Assembly (NCBI RefSeq): GCF_001968985.1
Contig: NZ_MOEN01000005.1
Span: forward strand, 1-64,000
From: Desulfurobacterium indicum
GTDB taxonomy: Bacteria > Aquificota > Aquificia > Desulfurobacteriales > Desulfurobacteriaceae
Direction of reading: 5' to 3'
Length of the DNA: 64,000 bases
Part shown: positions 55,205-64,000 of the stretch, piece after piece
How positions within the stretch are numbered: position 1 is the first letter of the stretch
Layout of the letters: the number at the start of each line of letters is the position of its first letter
The notes under the pieces: model-generated
Seen by the model: the letters and a program-made list of their open reading frames with translations, nothing else
What the model was told of the DNA's origin: nothing
Database searches by the model: none
Made by a program: the position numbers and the translations under genes

Positions 55205-55274
55205 ATCTATGGAGAAAGTTGCTTCTGGAATCTTAGTAAAACATAATTGATGGAATACTACCGCAGCAAATTTA

Positions 55275-55303
55275 AATAAAATTAACCAGACCAGCAATAT
55301 CAA
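55275..55303 (-). promoter_or_regulatory. Possible minus-strand promoter of the small ORFs
   Basis: On the minus strand TTGATA (complement of 55298-55303) and TTTATT (complement of 55275-55280) are 17 bases apart, downstream of the rpoC terminator. The match is moderate. Otherwise I see nothing coding between 55167 and 55340. Confidence 0.3.
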
Positions 55304-55341
55304 AACATCTGAAACTGTTCTTAAAAACCTCTCAAAATAGA

Positions 55342-55365
55342 AAAGGGGGCTTTAAAGCCCCCTTT
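55342..55365 (-). terminator. Terminator of the rpoBC operon
   Basis: The perfect 24-bp palindrome (arms aaagggggcttt and aaagccccc ttt, meeting at 55353/55354) lies 20 bases past the rpoC stop. On the minus strand it is followed by TTCTATTTT. Confidence 0.85.
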
Positions 55366-55385
55366 AAATTATTGGAACCACAATT

Positions 55386-58300
55386 TTACTTTGCCCTGGC
55401 TTCTTCTGTTTTTTCAGACTCTTTAGCCTTTTCACAATACTGCCATGTAATCTTTCTGTATTCTTTTCTACCTGTTCCAGCAGGTATGAGCCTTCCAATA
55501 ATAACGTTCTCTTTAAGGCCTCTGAGATAATCTCTCTTACCTCTAACCGCTGCTTCGGAAAGAACCCTTGTTGTCTCCTGGAAAGAAGCAGCAGAGATAA
55601 AGCTTTCCGTAGAAAGGGCTGCCTTTGTTATACCCGTAAGAACAGGCTTGGCTTTAGGTGGACGCTTACCTTCCTCAAAAAGCTTCTTTCTTACTCTTTC
55701 AAACTCTTCTCTGTCAACTATCTCTTCAACAAGGAAATTACTGTCGCCAGCGTCCTCTATCTTAACCTTTCTGAGCATTCTTTTGATAATCACTTCAAAA
55801 TGTTTATCGTTAATTTCAACACCCTGAGCACGGTAAACGGATTGTACCTCGTCAAGGAGAAATCTCTCAACAGCCCTTTCACCCATGATGGCAAGTATAT
55901 CATGAGGATTAAGCTGACCGTCCGTTAGAGGCTCACCAGCTTTAACATAATCTCCCGTTCTCACATAGATATACTTACCTTTCGGAACTTCATATTCCCT
56001 CTTAACACCTGTTTCAGGATTGAGAATCGTTATCTTCTTCTTGGCTCTTTCCGTTTCAACGTAAACCTTACCATCAATTTCAGCAAGAATAGCCGCATCT
56101 TTTGGCTTTCTCGCTTCAAGAAGTTCCGCAACTCTCGGCAGACCTCCAGTAATATCCTTTGTTCCGCCAATCTTTCTCGGAAGTCTTGCTAAAGGCGTTC
56201 CAATCGTTACCTTCTCACCTTCATGAACCATTATACGAGAACCTACAGGCAGAGGATAGAAGTCAACAACTTCACCGTTTTCATCAACTATCTCAATTGT
56301 CGGCTCATATGGAAGGGTTCTGTATTCAAGCACAACAGGCTCATTTTCAGATACGGTAACACCGGGGATAATATCTTTGTATCTGATTATCCCAGATTTA
56401 AGAGCAAGAATAGGCACAGCAAGAGGATCCCATTCAACAAGTATTGTACCGGGCTTAACCTTCTGTCCGTCTTTAACCCTCAGGTAAGAAGCGTAAGGAA
56501 TGTCATACCTTTCAAGGTGCTTACCTGTCTTTTCATCAATAACAGCAATTTTTCCAGCTCTGTTGATAACAATAACATTACCTTCCGTATCGGTAATTGT
56601 GTTAACGTCAAAAATTCTAACTATACCTTCATGCTTGGCTTTATATTCGGACTCTTCGGCACCACGCATAGCAATACCACCAATATGGAAGGTACGCATG
56701 GTAAGCTGAGTTCCCGGTTCACCAATTGACTGGGCAGCAATAATCCCCACAGATTCTCCTAACTGAACTGGCCTTCTCCTCGCAAGGTCTCTTCCATAAC
56801 ACTTAGCACAAACACCAAATGGTGCTTTACAGGTCATAACAGATCTAATCTTAACCTTATCTATACCAAGATTTTCAATCCTCTGTGCCATTTCATCTGA
56901 AATCTCTTCATTCTTACGGACCAAAATTTCACCGGTTATAGGATCCGCTATATCTTCAGCAGCATATCTTCCTGCAATCCTTTTGGCAAGAGGAATGATA
57001 ATCTCACCTGCTTCCATAAGGGCAGAAATTTCAATACCGTCATCACAGCCGCAATCTTCCATAGTTACGATAATATCCTGAGCAACATCAGCAAGTCTCC
57101 TTGTCAGGTAACCAGCGTCAGCGGTTTTAAGAGCAGTATCAGCAAGACCTTTTCTTGCACCATGAGTTGAGATAAAGTACTCAAGAACTGTCAAACCTTC
57201 ACGGAAACTTGAAATGATAGGTGTTTCAATAATTTCACCTGAAGGCTTGGCCATAAGACCCCTCAAACCTGCAAGCTGACGAATCTGCTGCTGGCTACCC
57301 CGGGCACCAGAAGCAAGCATCATGTAAACCGGATTAAATGTTCCATCATTAGGAAGCCTTCCACGGCTGTCAATATCGTGGGTTTTCATATATTCCATCA
57401 TATCCTTTGTTATCTGTTCTGTAACCCTTGTCCATATATCAACAATCTTGTTGTATCTTTCATCTTTAGAGAGAAGGCCTTTTCTGTAACCTTCTTCTAT
57501 CATTTCAACTTCTCTTTTCGCCTTTTCAACAAGTTCTTTCTTGGTTGGAGGAATGTGAAGATCGTCTATACCGATTGAAAGACCGCCGAGGGTTGCCATT
57601 AGGAATCCATTTTCCTTTAACCTGTCAAGCATATCAACGGTAACTTCATTACCATACTTTTTATGAATATCGGCAATCATCGCAGCAATGGCTTTTTTAC
57701 TCATTACCTTGTTAATATAAGGATAATCTTCCGGAAGAAGCAGGTTAAACTTTATCCTTCCGGCCGTCGTTTCAATAATTTCAGGTCTACCTGTTTCGCT
57801 CTTGTGAACAGGAATTCTCACCTTAATCTTTGCGTGAAGATCTATTAATCCAAGATCAAAAGCTCTAAGTGCTTCGTTGAAATCAGAAAATATCTTTCCT
57901 TCACCTTTAGCATCTTTCTTTTCAAGTGTAATGTAGTAAAGACCAAGAACCATATCCTGAGAAGGAACGGCAAGAGGTTTTCCGTGAGCCGGTGAAAGAA
58001 TGTTTTGAGTTGAAAGCATAAGTGTGTAGGCTTCAAGCTGTGCTTCAAGAGAAAGAGGAACATGAACGGCCATCTGGTCACCGTCAAAGTCAGCGTTAAA
58101 TGCCGCACAAACGAGAGGATGAAGCTTGATAGCCTTACCTTCAACAAGTATCGGTTCAAATGCCTGAACAGAGACTCTGTGCAGTGTCGGAGCACGGTTT
58201 AGAAGAACTGGATGTTCTTTAATAACTTCTTCAAGGCATTCCCATACTACCGGATCCTGCCTTTCAACCATTTTCTTGGCTTGCTTGACCGTGTTAGCGT

Positions 58301-59819
58301 AACCTTTTTCTTCAAGTCTTCTGTATATAAAAGGTTTAAAGAGTTCAAGTGCCATAATTTTAGGAAGACCGCACTGGTGCATCTTAAGGTCAGGACCGAT
58401 AACGATAACGGCACGACCTGAGTAATCAACCCTTTTACCTAAAAGGTTTTGTCTGAATCTTCCCTGCTTTCCTCTCAAAACATCTGAAAGAGACTTAAGA
58501 GGATGCCCTTTTGAACTTCTTACAGGCCTTCCTCTTCTTCCATTATCTATAAGAGTGTCAACCGCTTCCTGAAGCATTCTCTTTTCGTTTCTAATGATAA
58601 TATCAGGAGCGTCAAGCTCTATAAGTCTTTTAAGACGGTTATTCCTGTTAATAACCCTTCTGTAAAGATCGTTAAGGTCAGAAGTCGCAAACCTGCCACC
58701 TTCAAGAGGAACCAGAGGCCTTAATTCCGGCGGAAGAACAGGAAGAACCTCAAGAACCATCCATTCAGGCTTGTTATCGCTTTCTATGAAAGCTTCTACA
58801 AGTCTTAATCTTTTAACCAGCTTTTTAAGTTTAGCTTCTGTTGTATCTTTTCTTGTAGCCCTTCTAATTTCTTCCTTTACAAGCTCTTTGCTCTGAATTT
58901 TTCCAAGCTCAACAAGGTAATCTACATACCAGTCAAGGGCTTTTCCACCTTTTTCAACTTTCAACGTACATGTTTCTGAAATTTTCTTAAAGTCTTCGTA
59001 AGGAATAATCTGTCCCTTTTCAAGGTTGCTATCTCCAGGCTCAACTACAACAACAAGTGTCTTCTTAACAATACCAATAATGGTGTCTTCTGAAAGACCG
59101 GTGTAGTAAGAGATTGTCTCAACTGCCGCCTTAAATACGTTTGGCAGTCTCTTCTGAAGATCACTGTTTATTCCGTCAATCTCACCGGAATACATCCTTA
59201 TCTCTTCGCGAAGCTCTTCAGCAAGGTCTTCAAGGTTTACCCTTTTGAGAGCTTCTTTTATAGCTTCGGCACCGATACCTACTTCAAAAGCATCCTCTCC
59301 AAGTTCTTCTATTTTTTCTCTATACTCTTCTTCCGTTAATATCTGAAACTGTTTGAGACCTGTTTCTTCTTCATCTCCAGGATCAAGAACAATATAGCTT
59401 TCAAAGTAAACAACCCTCTCAACTTCTCTTACGGAAAGCCCTAAAAGGGCACCTATTTTACTCGGGACAGACTTTACGTACCAGATGTGTGTACATGGAG
59501 CTGCAAGCTCTATATGACCAAACCTTCTTCTTCTTTCTCTCGAAAGAGTAACTTCAACACCACATCTATCACAAATTACACCTTTATATTTAGAACCTCT
59601 ATATTTTCCACACAGACATTCCCAATCTCTTATAGGTCCAAATATTCTCGCACAGAAAAGGCCGTCCTTCTCTGGCTTTAATGTCCTGTAATTAAGTGTT
59701 TCCGGCAGCTTTACCTCACCGTATGACCATTCTTTAATCTTCTCAGGTGAAGCAAGGCCTATCTCTATTGCATCAAAATCAAAGGTTTTAGGTTCTTCTG
59801 AAAAGATAATCTCTTTCAC
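55386..59819 (-). CDS. rpoC: RNA polymerase beta-prime subunit
   Basis: RpoC is the 1477-aa catalytic subunit. The N-terminal zinc-binding domain has [20 protein letters not shown] (C68, C70, C83, C86). The catalytic [12 protein letters not shown] carries the three aspartates. The second zinc site ([17 protein letters not shown]) is near residues 940-1030. The trigger-loop region and C-terminal domain are complete. The GTG start has AGGAGG 7 bases upstream. It follows rpoB by 55 bases and is the end of the operon. Confidence 0.98.
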   Translation of the reverse strand: MKEIIFSEEPKTFDFDAIEIGLASPEKIKEWSYGEVKLPETLNYRTLKPEKDGLFCARIFGPIRDWECLCGKYRGSKYKGVICDRCGVEVTLSRERRRRFGHIELAAPCTHIWYVKSVPSKIGALLGLSVREVERVVYFESYIVLDPGDEEETGLKQFQILTEEEYREKIEELGEDAFEVGIGAEAIKEALKRVNLEDLAEELREEIRMYSGEIDGINSDLQKRLPNVFKAAVETISYYTGLSEDTIIGIVKKTLVVVVEPGDSNLEKGQIIPYEDFKKISETCTLKVEKGGKALDWYVDYLVELGKIQSKELVKEEIRRATRKDTTEAKLKKLVKRLRLVEAFIESDNKPEWMVLEVLPVLPPELRPLVPLEGGRFATSDLNDLYRRVINRNNRLKRLIELDAPDIIIRNEKRMLQEAVDTLIDNGRRGRPVRSSKGHPLKSLSDVLRGKQGRFRQNLLGKRVDYSGRAVIVIGPDLKMHQCGLPKIMALELFKPFIYRRLEEKGYANTVKQAKKMVERQDPVVWECLEEVIKEHPVLLNRAPTLHRVSVQAFEPILVEGKAIKLHPLVCAAFNADFDGDQMAVHVPLSLEAQLEAYTLMLSTQNILSPAHGKPLAVPSQDMVLGLYYITLEKKDAKGEGKIFSDFNEALRAFDLGLIDLHAKIKVRIPVHKSETGRPEIIETTAGRIKFNLLLPEDYPYINKVMSKKAIAAMIADIHKKYGNEVTVDMLDRLKENGFLMATLGGLSIGIDDLHIPPTKKELVEKAKREVEMIEEGYRKGLLSKDERYNKIVDIWTRVTEQITKDMMEYMKTHDIDSRGRLPNDGTFNPVYMMLASGARGSQQQIRQLAGLRGLMAKPSGEIIETPIISSFREGLTVLEYFISTHGARKGLADTALKTADAGYLTRRLADVAQDIIVTMEDCGCDDGIEISALMEAGEIIIPLAKRIAGRYAAEDIADPITGEILVRKNEEISDEMAQRIENLGIDKVKIRSVMTCKAPFGVCAKCYGRDLARRRPVQLGESVGIIAAQSIGEPGTQLTMRTFHIGGIAMRGAEESEYKAKHEGIVRIFDVNTITDTEGNVIVINRAGKIAVIDEKTGKHLERYDIPYASYLRVKDGQKVKPGTILVEWDPLAVPILALKSGIIRYKDIIPGVTVSENEPVVLEYRTLPYEPTIEIVDENGEVVDFYPLPVGSRIMVHEGEKVTIGTPLARLPRKIGGTKDITGGLPRVAELLEARKPKDAAILAEIDGKVYVETERAKKKITILNPETGVKREYEVPKGKYIYVRTGDYVKAGEPLTDGQLNPHDILAIMGERAVERFLLDEVQSVYRAQGVEINDKHFEVIIKRMLRKVKIEDAGDSNFLVEEIVDREEFERVRKKLFEEGKRPPKAKPVLTGITKAALSTESFISAASFQETTRVLSEAAVRGKRDYLRGLKENVIIGRLIPAGTGRKEYRKITWQYCEKAKESEKTEEARAK

Positions 59820-59854
59820 TACAGCTCCTCCTATAAAGGATTCTTTACATTAAA

Positions 59855-59868
59855 GGGGGCAGACCCCC
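59855..59868 (-). other. GC stem-loop in the rpoB-rpoC gap
   Basis: ggggg (59855-59859) and ccccc (59864-59868) form a 5-bp GC stem with a 4-base loop, followed on the minus strand by TTTAATG. It is too weak for a sure terminator; it may act as an RNA-processing or pausing site. Confidence 0.35.
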
Positions 59869-59874
59869 AAACTG

Positions 59875-62800
59875 TCACTCTTCTTCTTTTTCTTCAAATA
59901 GTTTTTCGGCCTCGCTCTTCTCAGGCTCTGATTCTTCTATCTGCTTGATGAACTTAACATCAAGAGCAAGTGCTTTAAGTTCTCTAACAAGAACGTTAAA
60001 TGATTCAGGAAGCCCAGGTTCAAACGTGTACTTACCTTTTACAATAGATTCGTAAACTCTTGACCTTCCTTCAACATCGTCAGATTTAACCGTAAGCATC
60101 TCCTGAAGTGTATAAGCAGCACCATAAGCTTCAAGTGCCCAGACTTCCATCTCTCCGAATCTCTGACCACCAAACTGTGCCTTACCGCCGAGCGGTTGTT
60201 GAGTGATGAGTGAATAAGGACCCGTTGAACGGGCATGAATTTTATCATCAGCAAGGTGAATCAGCTTGAGCATATACATGTAACCAACAGTAACATCCTG
60301 ATCAAACGGCTCTCCAGTTAAGCCATCGTAAACTGTAAGTCTTCCCGTTTCAGGAAGCCCTGCGAGTTTAAGAAGTCTTTTAATTTCCTTCTCTTTGGCA
60401 CCCATGAAAATCGGAGATTCGAAGTTAATACCTTTTGAAAGTTTTTTGGCAACTTCTCTCAATTCATCATCGGAAAGCGAATCGATAAGCTTGCTTATGT
60501 TTTCATCGTCGTAGATAGCCTTTATCTCTTCCCTAACAAGGTCAAGTCCGACTTTCATAAGCTTTTCAATTTTCTTACCGAGCTCTTTAGCAGCAAGCCC
60601 AAGGTGAACTTCAAGAATCTGCCCGACGTTCATACGAGACGGAACACCAAGAGGGTTAAGGGTAATATCAATTGGTGTGCCATCTTCAAGGAAAGGCATA
60701 TCTTCAACAGGTCTTATCTGAGAAACAACACCCTTGTTTCCGTGACGACCTGACATTTTATCACCAATTGTAAGCTTACGCTTGGTTGCTACATAAACTT
60801 TAACTACTTTGTTCACACCAGCAGGAAGATCATGGCCCACTTCAAGAGCGGCTTTCTTCTCTTCATAAATATTCTCAATAAGAGCAATCTTATCAACAGC
60901 TTTGATCCTTATCTCTTTAAGCTTCTTCTCAACTTCAGCATCATCTATGATTGAGGGCTTACGAAGAGCAAAGAAAACAACATCGCTAACTTTATCTTCG
61001 CTTATCTTTTCACCGGCAGCAACAAGAAGATTTCCGTTAGCGTCGTAAACGTCTTCCTTAACAGCCTTTCCAACGATAAGTTCCGCAGCTCTTCTGTCTC
61101 TGTCTGCCTTAACAAGGCCTATCTCTTCCTGTTTAGCTCTTTCAAGTTTTGCTTTCTCTTCACTTTCTATAAGCTGTGTTCTAATGTCTTTCTTTTCTCC
61201 CTTCCTTGAGAGAATCTTTACATCAATAACAACACCTTCGACACCGTGAGGAACATAAAGTGAAGAATCTTTAACACCTTTTGCCTTCTCACCAAAAATA
61301 GCCTGGAGCAGTTTCTCTTCAGGCGTTAGAACCTGTTCTCCCTTTGGAGTAACCTTTCCAACTAAGATGTCACCGGGTTTTACGTAGGTTCCGATTCTTA
61401 CAATTCCTGATTCATCAAGATTCTTAAGCAAAGATTCAGGAACGCCTGGAATATCTCTTGTTATCTCTTCCCTTCCAAGCTTTGTTTCTACCGCTTCACA
61501 CTCAAGTTCCTGTATATGGATTGATGTATAAACATCATCTTTCAAAAGTCTCTCACTAACAAGAATGGCATCTTCGAAGTTGTAACCGCGCCATGGCATA
61601 AATGCAATAAGAACGTTCTTACCGAGGGCAAGTTCACCATTATCCATTGAAGGGCCATCTGCGATTATTTCGCCTTTTTCAACCCTTTGACCTTTTTTAA
61701 CAATAGGTCTCTGGTTAAAGCAAGTTTTCTGGTTTGACTTCTTAAATTTTTTAAGCTCATAAACGTCAAAACCTGTATCAACAGAAAGTCCACCTTCTGT
61801 TATCTCTTCCGGATCAACTTTTATGATTATCTTATCAGCAGTCACGCTTTCAACGATACCTGAACGCTTTGCAACAACAGCATTTCTACTGTAAAGAGCA
61901 ACTGGTTTTTCCATTCCTGTTGCAACAAACGGCGCCTCTGTTTTAACTAAAGGAACAGCTTGACGCTGCATGTTTGAACCCATGAGGGCACGGTTGGCGT
62001 CATCGTGTTCGAGGAACGGAATGAGAGAAGCTGATACTGAAAATACCTGCTTAGGTGAAACGTCCATAAACTGAACTTCTTCTTTCTTTACAAGTTTGAA
62101 TTCAGCTTTGTGCCTTGCCATTACCATATCAGAAGTAAGGTTTCCTTCCTCATCAACAGGAGCGTTAGCCTGAGCGATAATATAGTTTTCCTCTTCATCA
62201 GCTGTCATGTAAACAATCTCATCAGTAACTTTTCCATTAACAACCTTTCTGTAGGGCGTCTCAAGAAAGCCAAGCCAGTTAATCTTCCCATAAGTGGTAA
62301 GAGAGTTAATGAGACCGATATTCTGACCTTCTGGTGTTTCAATTGGACAGATACGACCGTAGTGGGATGGATGAACGTCACGCACTTCAAATCCAGCTCT
62401 CTCTCTTGTAAGACCACCAGGACCAAGTGCTGAAAGACGTCTCTTATGCGTTGTCTCTGAAAGCGGGTTCGTTTGATCCATAAACTGGCACAGCTGTGTA
62501 AGGTTGAAGAACTCGTTTAGAGGATTAAGTGCCGTCCTTGGATTTATAAGATCCTGAGGCATAACAGACTCAACATCAGCAACACCAAGCTTTTCCCTTA
62601 CAGCCTTTTCAAGCTTGAAAAGACCTGATTTAAAGGCTATCTCAGCAAGTTCGCCAACGCCTCTAACCCTTCTGTTACCAAGGTGGTCAATATCATCGTA
62701 ACCTCTAATTCCAGCGTGAACCTCAAGTAATGCCTTTACAGTGCCTACAATATCAGCTTTGTGAAGAAGTCTTCCAGACTCATCGTAATCAGGCTCAACC

Positions 62801-64000
62801 GCTATCTTATCAACGTTGGAGAGCTCTAAAAGTTTAATTGCAACTTCTCTATCAAGGAATGTTCCTTTTGTTATAACAATGTCACCATCTTCGTTTTTAA
62901 TGTCTTCAGCAATTATGAGAGGCGGAAGCCAATCAATAGAAGTGAGATCTTCTTTTGTTATCTCTTTAAGTTTTTCCTGAGGATAAACCTTTTCGTTAAT
63001 CTTTGCCCTACCAACCCTTGAAAGGTCGTAGTGCTTGGTACTAAAGAACATAGTTTCAAATAGCCTTTTAGCACCTTCAACGGTAGCCGTATCACCAGGT
63101 CTAACCTTTCTAAAAATCTCAACGTAAGCAGCAATAAGGGGATCGTCTATCTTTTCTCTAACTCTGTCTTTCTTCTCTTTTCTTAAAGTGTTAATAATAA
63201 CAGCACCGTAAGGCTTTGCTTTTCTGTGAACTGCCTTAAACTCGGCACCTTCAGGAAGTTTCCTTGAACTTGTTGAAAGTTCCTCATAAGCTTCTTGAAT
63301 GACTTCACCTGTTTCAGGATCTATTAAATCTTCAATTAGGTAGTATCCAAGCATCTCTTCACTGGACTTAACGTTACCTTTTTCATCTACTATTTCACCG
63401 TTTACAATTTTAAATTTCTCTATAACGTCACCGTAGAAGATATCTATAATTTGTTCATCCGTTCTTACGCCAAAGGCTCTTAAAAGATACGTTCCAAGAA
63501 ATCTTCTCTTTCTGTCTATCTTAACGTAGAGAACTTCGTTGTGAGGAATTTCAAACTCTATCCATGACCCCATTGCGGGGATTATGCTTGCAATATCAAT
63601 AATCCTTGCAACCGTTGTCGTTTTAGAAACTTCATTTTTAAAGAAAAGACCAGGAGATCTATGAAGCTGGCTGACAACAACTTTTTGAGTACCATTAATA
63701 ATGAACGTTCCTCTCTCTGTCATGAGAGGAATTTCACCAAAATACATCTTGTTTTCTTTTATAATTGGAGCTATTTTTTCGCCGGTTCTTGGATCTTTCT
63801 GCCACACGTGAAGCTCAAAAAGAACCCTTAAAGGTGCGGTGTAAGAGATACCTCTTTCTATGCATTCGTCAGGAGTGTATTTTGGCCTAAATACAACTTC
63901 CATTCCACAGTTAGGACATACGACTCCTTTTCCACCAAGCCCCTGATATTTTCCACATTTACAGTACCAATCACCTATTTCATAGCCTTTATAGTGAATT
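59875..64000 (-). CDS. rpoB: RNA polymerase beta subunit, N terminus missing at the window edge
   Basis: The frame is open to 64000, giving 1374 codons plus stop; about 100 N-terminal residues are outside. Recognised segments include ECIERGISYTAPLRV, GTFIINGTQKVVVSQLHRSP, QFMDQTNPLSETTHKRR (rifampicin region), GPGGLTRERAGFEVRD, EDMPFLEDGTP and the C-terminal GGKAQFGGQRFGEMEVWALE. The first complete residues encode a four-cysteine ribbon (C-x-C-x12-C-x2-C, 63892-63972) placed just before the conserved PKYTPDECIERG. This ribbon closely resembles that of RpoC and is absent from model RpoB proteins. Confidence 0.97.
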   Translation of the reverse strand, partial: IHYKGYEIGDWYCKCGKYQGLGGKGVVCPNCGMEVVFRPKYTPDECIERGISYTAPLRVLFELHVWQKDPRTGEKIAPIIKENKMYFGEIPLMTERGTFIINGTQKVVVSQLHRSPGLFFKNEVSKTTTVARIIDIASIIPAMGSWIEFEIPHNEVLYVKIDRKRRFLGTYLLRAFGVRTDEQIIDIFYGDVIEKFKIVNGEIVDEKGNVKSSEEMLGYYLIEDLIDPETGEVIQEAYEELSTSSRKLPEGAEFKAVHRKAKPYGAVIINTLRKEKKDRVREKIDDPLIAAYVEIFRKVRPGDTATVEGAKRLFETMFFSTKHYDLSRVGRAKINEKVYPQEKLKEITKEDLTSIDWLPPLIIAEDIKNEDGDIVITKGTFLDREVAIKLLELSNVDKIAVEPDYDESGRLLHKADIVGTVKALLEVHAGIRGYDDIDHLGNRRVRGVGELAEIAFKSGLFKLEKAVREKLGVADVESVMPQDLINPRTALNPLNEFFNLTQLCQFMDQTNPLSETTHKRRLSALGPGGLTRERAGFEVRDVHPSHYGRICPIETPEGQNIGLINSLTTYGKINWLGFLETPYRKVVNGKVTDEIVYMTADEEENYIIAQANAPVDEEGNLTSDMVMARHKAEFKLVKKEEVQFMDVSPKQVFSVSASLIPFLEHDDANRALMGSNMQRQAVPLVKTEAPFVATGMEKPVALYSRNAVVAKRSGIVESVTADKIIIKVDPEEITEGGLSVDTGFDVYELKKFKKSNQKTCFNQRPIVKKGQRVEKGEIIADGPSMDNGELALGKNVLIAFMPWRGYNFEDAILVSERLLKDDVYTSIHIQELECEAVETKLGREEITRDIPGVPESLLKNLDESGIVRIGTYVKPGDILVGKVTPKGEQVLTPEEKLLQAIFGEKAKGVKDSSLYVPHGVEGVVIDVKILSRKGEKKDIRTQLIESEEKAKLERAKQEEIGLVKADRDRRAAELIVGKAVKEDVYDANGNLLVAAGEKISEDKVSDVVFFALRKPSIIDDAEVEKKLKEIRIKAVDKIALIENIYEEKKAALEVGHDLPAGVNKVVKVYVATKRKLTIGDKMSGRHGNKGVVSQIRPVEDMPFLEDGTPIDITLNPLGVPSRMNVGQILEVHLGLAAKELGKKIEKLMKVGLDLVREEIKAIYDDENISKLIDSLSDDELREVAKKLSKGINFESPIFMGAKEKEIKRLLKLAGLPETGRLTVYDGLTGEPFDQDVTVGYMYMLKLIHLADDKIHARSTGPYSLITQQPLGGKAQFGGQRFGEMEVWALEAYGAAYTLQEMLTVKSDDVEGRSRVYESIVKGKYTFEPGLPESFNVLVRELKALALDVKFIKQIEESEPEKSEAEKLFEEKEEE

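Noticed and set aside
56223-56729. A 168-codon plus-strand open frame inside rpoC
   Set aside because: It is antisense to conserved RpoC sequence and has no recognisable motif or ribosome-binding site.

Overview
The window is a compact, AT-rich bacterial chromosome segment with no rRNA, CRISPR array or prophage. Three things suggest a thermophilic, chemolithotrophic Gram-negative member of the Aquificota, probably Desulfurobacteriaceae (Desulfurobacterium/Thermovibrio-like). These are the Lys/Glu/Ile/Arg-rich proteins, the lipid A/Kdo genes (waaA, lpxK, an lpxL-type acyltransferase), and the long operons that mix unrelated housekeeping genes. The ATP synthase Fo genes stand apart from the F1 genes, and subunit c carries a signal peptide, a trait known from Aquifex. 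The taxonomic assignment is inference from protein character, not from a marker search.

Layout. 1-463: left part of an IS256-family insertion sequence running off the window. 535-936: an unrecognised small gene. 925-10744 (minus): a long housekeeping run rsmE, macrodomain gene, alaC, hom, queE, waaA, lpxK, lpxL, miaA, hfq, hflX, much of it with 4-base overlaps. 10931-14154 (minus): lolD and clpC, ending in a strong terminator. 14223-19158 (plus): CCA-adding-type nucleotidyltransferase, an amidohydrolase (possibly aminofutalosine deaminase) and the ResB/CcsA cytochrome c maturation pair, then tRNA-Val. 19315-23368 (minus): acyl-CoA synthetase, RqcP-like S4 protein, LapA-like protein, ferredoxin, folD, ymdB. 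23479-32474 (plus): hypD; a complete-looking phosphorelay (hybrid kinase, HPt, HD-GYP response regulator); a lipoprotein, HIT protein, tmk, holB, class II aldolase and tyrA. 32484-34923 (minus): an NtrB/NtrC-type pair. 35573-43276 (minus): uvrB, apt, penicillin-binding protein, GGDEF cyclase and the Fo genes atpZ-atpI-atpB-atpE. 43324-46949 (plus): TPR protein, DUF507 protein, FtsB-like protein. 46910-48700 (minus): glutamine amidotransferase and truD. 48774-52608 (plus): Nramp-like transporter, tRNA-Thr and gyrB. 52623-54876: a small membrane protein, a Fur/PerR regulator and an HD phosphohydrolase. 54868-55340: a poorly coding stretch with a possible frameshifted small gene. 55386-64000 (minus): rpoC and most of rpoB.

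The most striking observation is at the right edge. RpoB contains a four-cysteine zinc-ribbon just before its conserved N-terminal motif, and this ribbon closely resembles the zinc-binding motif at the N terminus of RpoC encoded next to it. Other points worth a look are a probable AUA start codon for hflX in an ATAG overlap with hfq, Shine-Dalgarno sequences buried in inverted repeats (the IS transposase and the LapA gene), and a gene whose octa-lysine C terminus is read antisense from the gyrB terminator U-tract. A Nramp homologue also lacks the canonical metal-binding motifs.
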